64,000 nucleotides of DNA from an uncultured Chlorobiaceae bacterium (GCA_903882665.1 CAIRXW010000023.1:124001-188000); one strand, 5' to 3'. Shown: positions 37,230 through 46,756, numbered from the stretch's first letter. Program-made: numbers and translations. The notes: generated from the letters alone by a model not told the origin.

Positions 37230-37741
37230 ATCCCCTCGAAAAACTGGCGCTGAAGCTCAGTCTCACCAAGGCTGAAATTACCCTGGTCTCCGCTCTTCTG
37301 GCCTTTCTGCTGCTTGGAGGCATCCTTGTCACTATCCGTTCGTCAGAGGAGGCTGATCTCCTTGTTAAAAAAGCAGAAACTGCACGCTACCGTGAAGCGG
37401 AGGTCGACAGCCTCATCGCCCTTGCTGCCCTGCAGCAGGCAAGCGTCAAGGAAGATGTTTTGCAAGATGCAGAGGCCGAAGGGGAGGAACTTGCTGCTGA
37501 AAAAAGAACGGAGCACCGCCCATCAGAAAAAAAAGTGTTTAATGGCACCCTCTCGTTCAACAAGGCGAGCAGCCAGCAACTACAGAAAATTCCGGGCGTC
37601 GGACCAGTCATGGCCGAACGGCTGGTTACTTTCAGAAAATCAAAAGGAGGAAAAGTGCTGCAATTTCAGGACTTTCTGGAAGTCAAGGGGATCGGCAAAA
37701 AAAAGCTTGAATCCCTCAAAAAATATTTCATACTCGAATAA
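37226..37741 (+). CDS. ComEA-like helix-hairpin-helix protein
   Basis: A 171-residue protein. A membrane anchor (ITLVSALLAFLLLGGILVTI, residues about 18-37) is followed by a charged helical linker. A C-terminal pair of helix-hairpin-helix motifs, LQKIPGVGPVMAERLVTFRKSKG and FLEVKGIGKKKLESLKKYF, completes it, as in the DNA-binding protein ComEA of natural transformation. It overlaps alr (ATGA) and touches the PilM-like gene, suggesting a transcript shared with pilus or competence functions. Confidence 0.85.
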   Translation: MNPLEKLALKLSLTKAEITLVSALLAFLLLGGILVTIRSSEEADLLVKKAETARYREAEVDSLIALAALQQASVKEDVLQDAEAEGEELAAEKRTEHRPSEKKVFNGTLSFNKASSQQLQKIPGVGPVMAERLVTFRKSKGGKVLQFQDFLEVKGIGKKKLESLKKYFILE

Positions 37742-38625
37742 TGAGCACAAGCATGATCGCCTGCGCCATCGACCAGAAAGAGTGCGCCATCGTCCGCATG
37801 ACAAAATCCGGCGGCAACCTTTACAGCCTGAACGGTTGCAAAACCTTTCCATTCGGCCTTGACCACCTTGATTCCGCCAAAGGGAGCCGACTGCTGAAAA
37901 AGCTCGACCGCCACATCAATGAGCGACCCGATGAAGAGCTGGCGCTCTGCGTCGCACCAAAAAACTACTTTCCCCTTCCCGCCTCTTTTCCCGCCAATAC
38001 GAGCGCAAAGAAGCACCAGGAATACTGCCGGATTGAGGCGCAATACTTTTTAAGCAAACCCGAAGCGCACGATTGCGACTGTGCCTGTTACGGCATGAGC
38101 CAGAACGGACTGCATGAAAAAAAGATGCTGCTCTTCTATCCCGCCGCAGCCTGCAGAAAAGTTTCAGAACACTTTGCAGCCTCACGCCGACTCATTTTCA
38201 GCGGCACTCCGCAGTTGCCTCTTCTTCACCTCTCCAGGTTTACTGCCGGGAGGCAGGTGATCCTTGAGATTGAAAGCAACTATCTCCTCCTGACAGAATC
38301 AAAAGAGGGCCGGATAGAACAATTTTCATGTCGGGAAACAAAAAACCGGAAAGAGAGCGAATACTTCACCATCAAGGAGCTTGTCGAAAACCCGCTCTTC
38401 CGCGAAACGGAGGTACAACTAACCGGCACACTGGCCGACAAGGCGATGACGAGACTCATCAAAAAAGAGAGCTCAATGACGCTCAAACCCCTCAGCATAC
38501 CTCCATCACTCTCCATCAGTAACCCTGATAAATTTTCCATCTCTTCAGGCGTAACGGTAAAAGCCATCAGCACCGCAGTGATGGCTCTCGACGAACAAAA
38601 AAGGTTTACGTTCTTTTCTGATTGA
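37741..38625 (+). CDS. PilM/GspL-like actin-fold protein
   Basis: A 294-residue protein overlapping the ComEA-like gene by one base. It begins with an actin-like nucleotide-binding segment (MIACAIDQKECAIVRM) and has further strands (LALCVAPKNYFPLPASFP, QVILEIESNYLLLTESKEGRIEQF) that resemble PilM and GspL, the actin-like organisers of type IV pili and type II secretion. The homology is weak and family assignment is tentative. Its 3' end has a diverged remnant at 39432-39506. Confidence 0.6.
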   Translation: MSTSMIACAIDQKECAIVRMTKSGGNLYSLNGCKTFPFGLDHLDSAKGSRLLKKLDRHINERPDEELALCVAPKNYFPLPASFPANTSAKKHQEYCRIEAQYFLSKPEAHDCDCACYGMSQNGLHEKKMLLFYPAAACRKVSEHFAASRRLIFSGTPQLPLLHLSRFTAGRQVILEIESNYLLLTESKEGRIEQFSCRETKNRKESEYFTIKELVENPLFRETEVQLTGTLADKAMTRLIKKESSMTLKPLSIPPSLSISNPDKFSISSGVTVKAISTAVMALDEQKRFTFFSD

Positions 38626-38653
38626 GCGCCCCGGTGATCTTGAAATAGTTGGT

Positions 38654-38760
38654 GGCCAAAAGTTGAGTTTCAGTGAAACAGATTGCAACTTTGGCCAGAT
38701 AAAGCGTTTTATATTTGGCCAAAGTCGCTGATATTTCCTATCTTTAGCCAGATATAAAAC
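38654..38760. repeat. Cluster of two palindromic repeat units
   Basis: Two hairpins stand side by side in the gap after the PilM-like gene. Unit 1: arms 38654-38665 and 38686-38696 (GGCCAAAAGTTG / CAACTTTGGCC), with a nested near-palindrome GTTTCAGTGAAAC in the loop. Unit 2: arms 38706-38724 and 38742-38760, 17 of 19 bases paired, 17-base loop. Each arm contains TTGGCCA or TAGCCAGA. This resembles REP- or MITE-like elements. Confidence 0.75.
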
Positions 38761-38847
38761 TGAAACGGTGGTTCCAAAGACATAATCGTTGAACTCGGGC
38801 TACCACTAATCAAGATGTCCTTAGAGCTGCTGAGCACAAGTTTGTCG

Positions 38848-39102
38848 TCAATGGGGCACAGTCACTGAAGAACAGGATATTTGCTCCCTCAGAAACTCAG
38901 GCGCAAAATCAGCTCCATTGCTCCAGCTCAAGGTGTGGCCTTCGAGAGTGAAGGAGCTGAAAAACTCCTTGTCTTTGAGTGGTTCAAACAGTTCGCCATA
39001 CAGCTCGGAAAAGAGATCAATCTCCCCTTCCGCGCCGTCATTGAACGCAACCCATACCTTGTAATCACCGCAATATCTGGCTTGTGTAACGTGCATAAAC
39101 AT
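38848..39102 (-). CDS. DUF2442 domain protein
   Basis: An 84-residue protein of the DUF2442 family: HVTQARYCGDYKVWVAFNDGAEGEIDLFSEL, then FFSSFTLEGHTLSWSNGADFAPEFL, the diagnostic W-NG-D-APE ending. DUF2442 and DUF4160 genes commonly occur as adjacent pairs in mobile and accessory regions, often suspected to be toxin-antitoxin-like, but the biochemistry is not known. It follows the DUF4160 gene by three bases. Confidence 0.85.
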   Translation of the reverse strand: MFMHVTQARYCGDYKVWVAFNDGAEGEIDLFSELYGELFEPLKDKEFFSSFTLEGHTLSWSNGADFAPEFLREQISCSSVTVPH

Positions 39103-39105
39103 GGC

Positions 39106-39363
39106 TTACTCCAGTGGCTTAATTTTCGATAGTGGCTTTCTGTTCATTGCTGCTTCCCAATTTACCATAAGCTCCTGCTGATGAAGAGTATACCACTCAA
39201 GCACAGCACTCAATGCTCTTCTTGGAAACCTGCCGTTTACCACCCCGGTTTCAATATCCACAGAAATTTCATATTCGCCATATTCAGCATGAAAATGTGG
39301 CGGAGTATGTTCCCGAATATACATCCGTATCACTATCCCAAGAAAGCGGCTGATTTCAGGCAT
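39106..39363 (-). CDS. DUF4160 domain protein
   Basis: An 85-residue protein with the DUF4160 signature: PEISRFLGIVIRMYIREHTPPHFHAEYGEYE (HxPPHFHA), an acidic strand, FPRRALSAVLEWYTLHQQELM and a basic tail. It is the upstream partner of the DUF2442 gene, three bases apart, forming a two-gene operon. Function is unknown; the pair is a frequent accessory module. It is inserted between the PilM-like gene and a remnant of that gene. Confidence 0.85.
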   Translation of the reverse strand: MPEISRFLGIVIRMYIREHTPPHFHAEYGEYEISVDIETGVVNGRFPRRALSAVLEWYTLHQQELMVNWEAAMNRKPLSKIKPLE

Positions 39364-39431
39364 AACGCTATCTCATCAAAGATATTTAGCAATCCGTCAA
39401 CTTGACTTTTAATGGGTGACTATTCCGATGA

Positions 39432-39506
39432 AAAAGTTCCACCCGTTCCGGAATCCGCCTCGATCAACAAGCCATCAGCACGGCACTGATGGCTCTTGAC
39501 AAATAA
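39432..39506 (+). pseudogene. Remnant of the PilM-like gene 3' end
   Basis: In frame with a stop at 39504-39506, this stretch reads SGIRLDQQAISTALMALDK, matching the end of the gene at 37741-38625 (SGVTVKAISTAVMALDEQ). The nucleotide match continues past the remnant's stop to about 39532, through the shared AAAAAG and TTTCTTCTGATT stretches, into the asd stop region. It has no 5' part and is diverged rather than identical. Confidence 0.75.
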
Positions 39507-39513
39507 AAAGAAT

Positions 39514-40539
39514 CTACGCTTTCTTCTGATTAACAATCACCTCGGCAATCTGCACCGCGTTGGTCGCCGCGCCTTTGCGCAGGTTGTCGGCGACAATCCA
39601 CATGTTGATGGTCTGGGGATGCCAGTAGTCGCGGCGGATTCTGCCTGCAAAAACTTCGTCGCGCTCGTAGGAGGTGAGCGGCATGGGGTAGATGCGTGCC
39701 GAAGGGTCGTCCTGCAGAATGATGCCCGGCGACGTGCGAAGAAGCTCGCGCACCTCGTCAATATCAAATTCGCGCTCAAGCTCAATGTTGAGCGACTCTC
39801 CGTGTCCGCCGTAGACCGGAATGCGCACCGTGGTGGGAGAAATACTCATGCTCTTGTCACCCATGATTTTGCGGGTCTCGTTGACCATTTTCATCTCCTC
39901 CTTGGTGTAGCCGTTATCGGTGAAGGCGTCAATCTGCGGCACGGCGTTGAAGGCGATCTGGTGAAAATGGGTGAACTGCTCCTGGCTCTCTCCGGCCAAC
40001 TCGCTTTCAAGGGCGTCGCGTCCTATCTTTCCCTTGCCGGTAACCGACTGATAGGTTGACACCACCACTCTTTTGACGCCGAAGCGGTCGTGCAGCGGCT
40101 TGAGCACCACCACCATCTGTATGGTTGAGCAGTTGGGGTTGGCAATAATCGGTTCGGGGCGACCGTCAGCCCTGAAAATGGCTTCGGGGTTAACCTCCGG
40201 CACAACAAGGGGCACATCAGGCTCCATGCGGAATGCCGATGAGTTGTCGATAACAACCGCACCTTCAGCCGCCGCAACCACGGCCCACTCTTTGCTGGCG
40301 GTGGCACCTGCGGAAAAAAGGGCGATATCGACATCACGGAAAGCCTCTTCAGAGGGTTCACGAATGATGAACTCCTTGCCCCTGAAAGTAACCGTCTGAC
40401 CGGCACTTCTTGACGAAGCAAGCGGCACAAAGTCGGTTGCGGGAAAATTTCTCTCTTCAAGAACCTTGATCATCGTGCGACCGACCAGACCGGTTGCACC
40501 AAGTACCGCCACACGGCAACGGGAATCCTGACTACTCAT
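39514..40539 (-). CDS. asd: Aspartate-semialdehyde dehydrogenase
   Basis: A 341-residue enzyme reducing aspartyl phosphate to aspartate semialdehyde, the branch point to lysine, threonine, methionine and diaminopimelate. The NADP loop GATGLVGRTM is at residues 14-23, the nucleophile Cys137 is in NPNCSTIQMV, and the substrate motif HQIAFNAVPQIDAF and MVNETRKIMGD follow. It is a standard bacterial form. It begins a minus-strand run with dusB and recA. Confidence 0.95.
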   Translation of the reverse strand: MSSQDSRCRVAVLGATGLVGRTMIKVLEERNFPATDFVPLASSRSAGQTVTFRGKEFIIREPSEEAFRDVDIALFSAGATASKEWAVVAAAEGAVVIDNSSAFRMEPDVPLVVPEVNPEAIFRADGRPEPIIANPNCSTIQMVVVLKPLHDRFGVKRVVVSTYQSVTGKGKIGRDALESELAGESQEQFTHFHQIAFNAVPQIDAFTDNGYTKEEMKMVNETRKIMGDKSMSISPTTVRIPVYGGHGESLNIELEREFDIDEVRELLRTSPGIILQDDPSARIYPMPLTSYERDEVFAGRIRRDYWHPQTINMWIVADNLRKGAATNAVQIAEVIVNQKKA

Positions 40540-40545
40540 AACTTA

Positions 40546-41604
40546 TTATATATTATTGGCTTGATAATTTAACGACAATCTGTCGGAATGGTCATTGAGG
40601 CACTCCGTTCCCTCAAGAATCTTCCCATCCCTTGCATATCCTTCGCACTCCTCACGGTAGTCAAGAAGAATCTCGACAACCTGCTCCCATCCATCCTCGC
40701 GTACCAGCCTGTTGCGTGCCCGCGACACCATCGGGAGCGCTTTCAGGTAGGTGGCATAGTGGCGGCGCATCTCAAGCACCCCATACTTTTCGCCCTTGAA
40801 CTGCACGGAGAGCTTCAAGTGCTCAATGGCAACCTCAATCCTTGCACGAAAATCGGGCGGTGCCATCAGCTTGCCGGTTTTCAGCAACTCTTTTGCCGCC
40901 TCAAAAATAAAAGGGTTACCTATGGAACCCCGGCCAATCATCACGCCATCCGCACCGGTTTCAGCAAACATGGCAAGAGCATCTTCGGGGTACCAGATAT
41001 CGCCATTGGCAATCAGCGGTATGTGCGCCTGCTCTTTGGCCTGACGGATCCAGTTCCAGTCTGCCCTCCCCTTGTACATCTGGCTGCGCGTACGCCCGTG
41101 CAGCGCAAGAGCCTGAATGCCGGCATCCTCAAGGCGAGGCAGAATATCGAGAATGTTAATCGACTCAAGATCCCAGCCAATCCTTGTTTTGGCCGTCACC
41201 GGAATGGAGACCGCTTTAACAACCGCCCCGGAAATAGCAGCCATCTTCTCCGGCTCCCTGAGCAGCGCCGCGCCAGCGCCCTTACCAGCAACCTTTTTGG
41301 TCGGGCAGCCGAAATTGATATCAAGATAATCGGGACCATACTCTTCAGCAATGACCGCCGCTTCAACCATCGACTCAACACTGCTGCCAAAAATCTGGAT
41401 GGCAAAGGGCCGCTCCACCTCATCGACCTTCAGCTTGCGGAGCGACTTCTCAACTCCCCTGCGCAGCGCTTCGGCACTGATGAACTCAGTATAGACAATA
41501 TCGGCCCCATGCCGCTTGCAGAGTTGCCGGAATGCCCGGTCGGTCACATCCTCCATCGGAGCCAGAATAACCGGCCGTTCAATCTCAATGGTTCCTATTT
41601 TCAT
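40546..41604 (-). CDS. dusB: tRNA-dihydrouridine synthase
   Basis: A 352-residue flavoenzyme reducing uridine to dihydrouridine in the tRNA D-loop. It has an FMN-binding TIM barrel starting ILAPMEDVTDRAFRQLCKRHGADIV, the catalytic cysteine in INFGCPTKKVAGKGAG, and KTRIGWD, LALHGRTRSQMYKG and IANGDIW as further family motifs. DusB is the likely subtype from overall sequence, though Dus subfamilies are similar. It lies six bases from asd and two from recA. Confidence 0.93.
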   Translation of the reverse strand: MKIGTIEIERPVILAPMEDVTDRAFRQLCKRHGADIVYTEFISAEALRRGVEKSLRKLKVDEVERPFAIQIFGSSVESMVEAAVIAEEYGPDYLDINFGCPTKKVAGKGAGAALLREPEKMAAISGAVVKAVSIPVTAKTRIGWDLESINILDILPRLEDAGIQALALHGRTRSQMYKGRADWNWIRQAKEQAHIPLIANGDIWYPEDALAMFAETGADGVMIGRGSIGNPFIFEAAKELLKTGKLMAPPDFRARIEVAIEHLKLSVQFKGEKYGVLEMRRHYATYLKALPMVSRARNRLVREDGWEQVVEILLDYREECEGYARDGKILEGTECLNDHSDRLSLNYQANNI

Positions 41605-41606
41605 GC

Positions 41607-42665
41607 CTACCCGTTAATAATCTCTGCAGGCCCGCTCATCAGCGCCTTGACCTGAGCCTGAATCTTGCTGTAGAGTGCCGCATCTTCACGGAAAGCCTTT
41701 TTGACAGTTTCACGTCCCTGACCAAGCTTGTCCGTACCATAACTGAACCATGAACCGGCCTTTTTGACCACACCGAACTCAACGGCGAGATCAATCAATT
41801 CACCCATGGCCGAAATCCCCTCTCCATAAAGAATATCAAACTCGGCAGTCTTGAACGGAGGGGCAACCTTGTTTTTGACCACCTTCACCCTCGTACGGTT
41901 ACCCGTAATCTCTTCGCCATCCTTGATCTGGGCAATTTTACGAATATCGAGACGCACTGACGCATAAAATTTCAGCGCCTTGCCGCCAGTCGTCGTTTCA
42001 GGATTGCCATAAACAACGCCGATTTTATCGCGAAGCTGGTTAATAAAAATACAGACACAGCTCGATTTTGAGATGGCGCCGGTAAGCTTGCGCAGCGCCT
42101 GGCTCATAAGCCGCGCCTGGAGACCCATCACACTGTCGCCCATCTCGCCTTCAAGCTCCGCCTGGGGCACCAGAGCCGCAACAGAATCGACAACCACCAC
42201 ATCAATGGCGTTGCTCCTCACCAGCGTCTCCACAATCGAAAGCGCCTGCTCGCCCGATTCCGGCTGGCTGATAAGCAGGGCGTTGATATCAACACCAAGC
42301 TTTCGGGCGTAGGAGGGATCGAAGGCGTGTTCAGCATCGACGATAGCCGCAATTCCCCCCTCTTTCTGTGCCTCAGCAATAACATGGAGAGCAAGGGTAG
42401 TTTTTCCGGAAGATTCCGGTCCATAAATTTCAGTGACACGGCCACGCGGCAGGCCGCCGACGCCAAGGGCAAAATCAAGAGTCATCGATCCGGTTGAAAT
42501 CGACTGCACCTTCATTCCTGCCGAATCGTCACCGAGGCGCATGATGGCTCCCTTGCCAAACTGCTTTTCAAGAGCTTCGACCGCAAGGTTCAGTTGCTTG
42601 AGTTTTGCCGGATCAACCGTAACGGCCTTTTTTTCAATTTTCGGAGTATCCATAATATTCTGCAT
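41607..42665 (-). CDS. recA: Recombinase A
   Basis: A 352-residue ATPase that forms the strand-exchange filament and triggers SOS. Walker [10 protein letters not shown] is at residues 82-90. [61 protein letters not shown] and [15 protein letters not shown] match RecA throughout. No LexA box was found in the short upstream region. The tail is short (PAEIING), and the gene is followed immediately by dusB. Confidence 0.97.
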   Translation of the reverse strand: MQNIMDTPKIEKKAVTVDPAKLKQLNLAVEALEKQFGKGAIMRLGDDSAGMKVQSISTGSMTLDFALGVGGLPRGRVTEIYGPESSGKTTLALHVIAEAQKEGGIAAIVDAEHAFDPSYARKLGVDINALLISQPESGEQALSIVETLVRSNAIDVVVVDSVAALVPQAELEGEMGDSVMGLQARLMSQALRKLTGAISKSSCVCIFINQLRDKIGVVYGNPETTTGGKALKFYASVRLDIRKIAQIKDGEEITGNRTRVKVVKNKVAPPFKTAEFDILYGEGISAMGELIDLAVEFGVVKKAGSWFSYGTDKLGQGRETVKKAFREDAALYSKIQAQVKALMSGPAEIING

Positions 42666-42697
42666 GTAAAAAATTGAAGAAAGAGAGTCTCTTCAGG

Positions 42698-43684
42698 TTA
42701 TAGAATAGTCTTGAGCGTTTCTGAGAGCTCCCGGTAAGACAAACCAAGCTCCTGCTCTGAGCGGGTGCTGGTGTAGGCAAGAAGCCTTGAAGCGATACGA
42801 ATGCTCTCAAGGCTGATGAATGAAGGACGGCTTGAGAGCATCGACCAGAGCTCTCCGCCAAAACCGGCAAGCAGGCCGACAGCCCCGGGCACCATAAACG
42901 CCCGGCCCATGCTGCTGCCTGCAAGAGTACGAATAGTGCCAAAAAGTTCCCGGAAACTCAGATTGCGGCCGACAACAACATAGCGCTCCCCCGTTCGCCC
43001 CTTTTCCCATGCCGCCAGGTGGGCATCAGCTACATCGCGGACATCAACAAAACCGGTGCCTCCCGAAGGAAAGAACGGCAGTTTTCCCTCATAGATGAGC
43101 CGCAGCACCTCGTTCGAAGAGCTGAGCGAAGCGGGGTTCTGGCGATCAACGCCAATAACGACACCGGGATTGACCATCACCACTTCGAGCCCCTCGGCCA
43201 CCCCGCGCAACCCCTCAAGTTCAGTCAGATGCTTGGCCTCCATATAGCCGTTCCGTCGTTGCCACTCCTGAAAAGTGGTTGACTCATTGGCTGGTGAACC
43301 ATCCTCGGAAGCACCGATGGCAGCAATGGAGCTGGTCAGGACGAGCCTGCGTATATTATTATAAAGGCATGCATTGACCACATTGCGTGTACCAACCACA
43401 TTGGCCTCGTAGAGTGCTCGACGGGAACTCCGGGTATAGGAGATAAACCCTGCGCAATGAAAGACCGTGTCGGCCCCCCTGAAAGCATCGAGAAGGGCAA
43501 GAGAATCCATGATATCTGCGCGAACAATATCAACCGGCAACCCCTCAAGAAAAGAGCAGTCCGAGCTGTTCCGGGCAATCACCCTGAGGCGCCCCCCTCC
43601 GGAAAGCCGTGAAAGCAGTGCAAGAACAATCTGCGAACCGATATATCCGGTAGCCCCGGTTATGACAATTGATGAGTTGAGCAT
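42698..43684 (-). CDS. NAD-dependent epimerase/dehydratase (dihydroflavonol-4-reductase-like)
   Basis: A 328-residue extended short-chain dehydrogenase. The Rossmann loop TGATGYIGSQIV is near the start, FHCAGFISYTR and RRLVLTSSIAAIGAS follow, and the catalytic Tyr-Lys pair is in GYMEAKHLTE. The substrate-binding C-terminal part resembles sugar or steroid-type reductases such as HpnA/DFR. The start at 43684 is chosen over the longer frame, whose first about 52 residues are non-homologous. The exact substrate is not readable. Confidence 0.87.
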   Translation of the reverse strand: MLNSSIVITGATGYIGSQIVLALLSRLSGGGRLRVIARNSSDCSFLEGLPVDIVRADIMDSLALLDAFRGADTVFHCAGFISYTRSSRRALYEANVVGTRNVVNACLYNNIRRLVLTSSIAAIGASEDGSPANESTTFQEWQRRNGYMEAKHLTELEGLRGVAEGLEVVMVNPGVVIGVDRQNPASLSSSNEVLRLIYEGKLPFFPSGGTGFVDVRDVADAHLAAWEKGRTGERYVVVGRNLSFRELFGTIRTLAGSSMGRAFMVPGAVGLLAGFGGELWSMLSSRPSFISLESIRIASRLLAYTSTRSEQELGLSYRELSETLKTIL

Positions 43685-44083
43685 TAAACGCTGAATAAAA
43701 AAAAAGAGCCAAGCTGTAACTGTATAAACAACAGCGAGACTTCCACTGTTCACAAAAATAAGAATTTCGCGGGTATTGTTTTCTTCTATTTTTGTAAGGC
43801 AGCAATTCCGGTTATCCGCCCGACCGCCGACAGGCATCATAACTGATATTTATCCATACTAAAGAGCAAAATGAACTGCTGGGTAACATCACACATTCAT
43901 TCTTATAAATTATCCTGGAGCTTGATTGATATTTTGGTGGCGAATCTGAAGCCGCTCGATCATATGCTGAACGGGCCCTCAAAATATTCCCCCATCAAAA
44001 CCCTTATACTTTCCTTATCTTCACCTTCGATGGCAATGTGGCGCGATTTTTGGAAAACCGGCTTACCAGTAAATTATTCAGTA
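43685..44083. other. Divergent promoter region
   Basis: About 400 bases between the epimerase start and the M16 peptidase start, which are read in opposite directions. An open frame of 71 codons precedes the chosen M16 start but encodes nothing family-like. Otherwise I see only AT-rich tracts that could hold the two promoters. Confidence 0.5.
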
Positions 44084-45370
44084 ATGGCGAAAGAAAGTTC
44101 CCACCACCAGTCACCTCCCTTTTCAGGATCTTCACTCCGGCAGGGTGTTCTGGCCAGCGGGTTGAGGATTATCACCGATTCGGTCGCGTCGGTAAAAAGC
44201 GTTACGCTCGGCATACAGATTGATGCCGGTTCACGCGATGACCCCAAAGAGTCTCCGGGACTGGCACACTTTATTGAGCACGCCATTTTTAAAGGCACCG
44301 GGCGGCGCACCTACATCGACATCGCCAGAAACATTGAAAAAAACGGTGGTTACCTCGATGCCTATACCACCAAGGAGCAGACCTGCATCTACCTGCGCTG
44401 CCTGCCGGAACACCTTGAGCCCTCTTTTGATCTTCTCTCTGATCTGGTCTGCGACCCGGTGTTTCCTCCTGAAGAGATTGAAAAAGAGAAAGAGGTGGTC
44501 ATTGAGGAGATCAGCAGCGTCAACGATACCCCTGAAGAGCTTATTTTTGAGGAGTTCGACCTGCGCTCGTTCCCCCGCCACCCTCTCGGCACACCGATAC
44601 TTGGTACCGAAAAAAGCGTTGATGCCTTCAGTATTGATAACCTGAACAACTTCATGCGGCAGCACTATATTCCGCAGAAGATGCTTGTCACGGCTACCGG
44701 CATGGTGCAGCACGACGAAATCATGCAACTTGCCGACCGATTTCTTGGCAAGCTCAGGGAGCCCGCCGGAAGCCAATATATCCGGCAGCCCTTCCTTGCA
44801 GAAGATTACACCCCCTTTACCCTTACACTGAAAAAAAGGGTCTGCCAGGCGCAGATTGTCCTCGGCACCGCCATAGCACGTCACGATCCGCTCTTTTACA
44901 GTTTCATGGTGCTCAACTCCATGCTCGGCAACGGCATGAGCTCGCTGCTCAATCTGGAACTTCGTGAAAAACGGGGACTGGCCTACAACGTCTACTCGTC
45001 AATCACCTTTTTCGATGATGTTACCGCGATGAACATCTATGCCGGAACCGACAGCAACAAGACCAAAATCACCCTTGAACTGATCGACAAGCTGCTCAAG
45101 AGCGATGCACTGAAAAATCCCGACCCAGAAGAGGTGAGAGCGGCAAAAACAAAACTGCTCGGCTCGCACATCATGGGAATGGAAAAGATGACGCGGAGAA
45201 TGTCGCAGACCGCATCCGACCTCTCCTATTTCGGGCGCGTTATTGAGCCTGAAGAGAAAACTGCCGCTCTGGAGGCGGTTACTGCCAGCGATATTGCTGA
45301 AGCAGCCATGCGGATGCTGCATGATGCGCCTTACTCCACACTGGTCTATAAACCGGGGCGGCAGAACTGA
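44084..45370 (+). CDS. M16-family zinc metallopeptidase (processing-peptidase-like)
   Basis: A 428-residue inverzincin. The zinc motif HFIEH (His62, Glu65, His66) is near the N-terminus; the distal Glu lies in the segment following YTTKEQTCIYL. LNLELREKRGLAYNVYSS is the C-terminal R/Y motif. It resembles bacterial PqqL/YmxG-type processing peptidases acting on short peptides. The ATG at 44084 is preferred because homology begins at once; the longer frame adds 71 unlikely residues. Confidence 0.9.
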   Translation: MAKESSHHQSPPFSGSSLRQGVLASGLRIITDSVASVKSVTLGIQIDAGSRDDPKESPGLAHFIEHAIFKGTGRRTYIDIARNIEKNGGYLDAYTTKEQTCIYLRCLPEHLEPSFDLLSDLVCDPVFPPEEIEKEKEVVIEEISSVNDTPEELIFEEFDLRSFPRHPLGTPILGTEKSVDAFSIDNLNNFMRQHYIPQKMLVTATGMVQHDEIMQLADRFLGKLREPAGSQYIRQPFLAEDYTPFTLTLKKRVCQAQIVLGTAIARHDPLFYSFMVLNSMLGNGMSSLLNLELREKRGLAYNVYSSITFFDDVTAMNIYAGTDSNKTKITLELIDKLLKSDALKNPDPEEVRAAKTKLLGSHIMGMEKMTRRMSQTASDLSYFGRVIEPEEKTAALEAVTASDIAEAAMRMLHDAPYSTLVYKPGRQN

Positions 45371-45460
45371 AGCGGGCGAAGCGCTGTTTTAAAACAGAAG
45401 ATTAATTCGTATCTTTCGGACTTTTAATTTTTCACCATTACCAATTAACCAAAGAGAGCC

Positions 45461-46741
45461 TTGCAAAAGAATATCAAGAACGTCAGCGAAACCGAACAAG
45501 AGCTGGAAATCATTCTTTCCGCTGAAGAATTCGGTGCAGAATATAACCAGGAACTCGAAGAGGCAAAGAGAAACATCCAGATCAAGGGATTCCGAAAAGG
45601 ACATGCCCCTGCAGGCTTGATTAAAAAACTGGCTGGCCCCTCCATTGAGGCAACCGTAGCCGAAAAAATGGCATCCAAATATTTCGGTGAGATCGCCGAT
45701 GCCGAAAACATCAAACCGGCAAGCCGCGCACAGATTATCGATTTCACCTTTACACCCGATGAGCTGAAAATCCAGCTCTCCTACGAAATCCATCCCGAAT
45801 TCGACGTGAAGGATTTCAGTGGGTATACCTTCACTCAGAACCGCTATATCGTTACCGATGAGGATGTCGATCGTGAAATAAAGCTTATTCTCAAAGGCCA
45901 CGGCAGCCTCATCAGCATTGACGAGGCCGCACTCTCAACCGATACCGTTATCGGCGATGTGTTCAGACTTGATGAAGCGGGCGAACCGGAAGAAGATCAG
46001 AAAACCGAAAACCACCATTTCACCCTTGAGTACCTTCCGGAGGAGAATCCCTTCCGCGTAGCGCTTACAGGGAAAAAAGCCGGAGAGAGCGTTGAGGTTG
46101 AAAACGAGGAGAAAGGCTCCCAACCCGCTTCCCGTTTCCGCGTTGTCATCAGCGAAATCAAACGGCTTGAACTGCCTGAACTGACCGACGAGCTGGTCAA
46201 AGAGATTTCGGAAAATCGGTTTGAATCGGTGACCGACTTCACTGCCGACGTCCGTATCCAGATTGAACAGCACTTTTTACTGAAGTCTGATGAGGAGTTC
46301 CTCGAATCCATCTCCGAGAAACTGATCGAGGAAAATCCGGTTCCTGCGCCGAACTCCATGATCGCCTCATTCTCGAAAATGCTTGTTGAAAATGCCAAAC
46401 GCCAGATGGGCGGCAACTTTCCACGCGGGTTCGACGAAGAGCAGTTCCGCCTTGCCATGAAGCCGAATGCCGAAAAACATGCCCAATGGCTGCTGATCAG
46501 CCAGAAAATAGCTGAAGAAGCAGAACTTTCTGTCTCCGATGAGGACATCAAGGCTTACGCCGATAAAGAGGCCGAAAAAAGCGAATCCATGAATGCCGAA
46601 GAGATTCTGAAAACCTACCTGTCGGCAGAGTTTCGCGATTACATCACCGATACCATTCTCAAAGAGAAGATCTACGATGTCATCAAGTCGAAGGTAACCA
46701 TCACTGAAGAAGAAAAACCGCTTCCAGCTCACGAAGGCTGA
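45461..46741 (+). CDS. tig: Trigger factor, ribosome-associated chaperone
   Basis: A 426-residue chaperone with peptidyl-prolyl isomerase activity, bound at the ribosome exit. The ribosome-binding signature [13 protein letters not shown] lies near residue 45, close to the canonical G-F-R-x-G-x-x-P, followed by a central FKBP-like part and a long helical C-terminus. The start is TTG with AGAGAG a few bases upstream. No clpP gene follows; the gene ends at a terminator before acpS on the opposite strand. Confidence 0.93.
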   Translation: MQKNIKNVSETEQELEIILSAEEFGAEYNQELEEAKRNIQIKGFRKGHAPAGLIKKLAGPSIEATVAEKMASKYFGEIADAENIKPASRAQIIDFTFTPDELKIQLSYEIHPEFDVKDFSGYTFTQNRYIVTDEDVDREIKLILKGHGSLISIDEAALSTDTVIGDVFRLDEAGEPEEDQKTENHHFTLEYLPEENPFRVALTGKKAGESVEVENEEKGSQPASRFRVVISEIKRLELPELTDELVKEISENRFESVTDFTADVRIQIEQHFLLKSDEEFLESISEKLIEENPVPAPNSMIASFSKMLVENAKRQMGGNFPRGFDEEQFRLAMKPNAEKHAQWLLISQKIAEEAELSVSDEDIKAYADKEAEKSESMNAEEILKTYLSAEFRDYITDTILKEKIYDVIKSKVTITEEEKPLPAHEG

Positions 46742-46756
46742 TTTTTTATACAGAAA

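Noticed and set aside
40588-41655. A 355-codon plus-strand open frame opposite dusB and the recA end
   Set aside because: It is a shadow: the minus strand carries the unmistakable Dus motifs, and the antisense translation has no family features and skewed composition.
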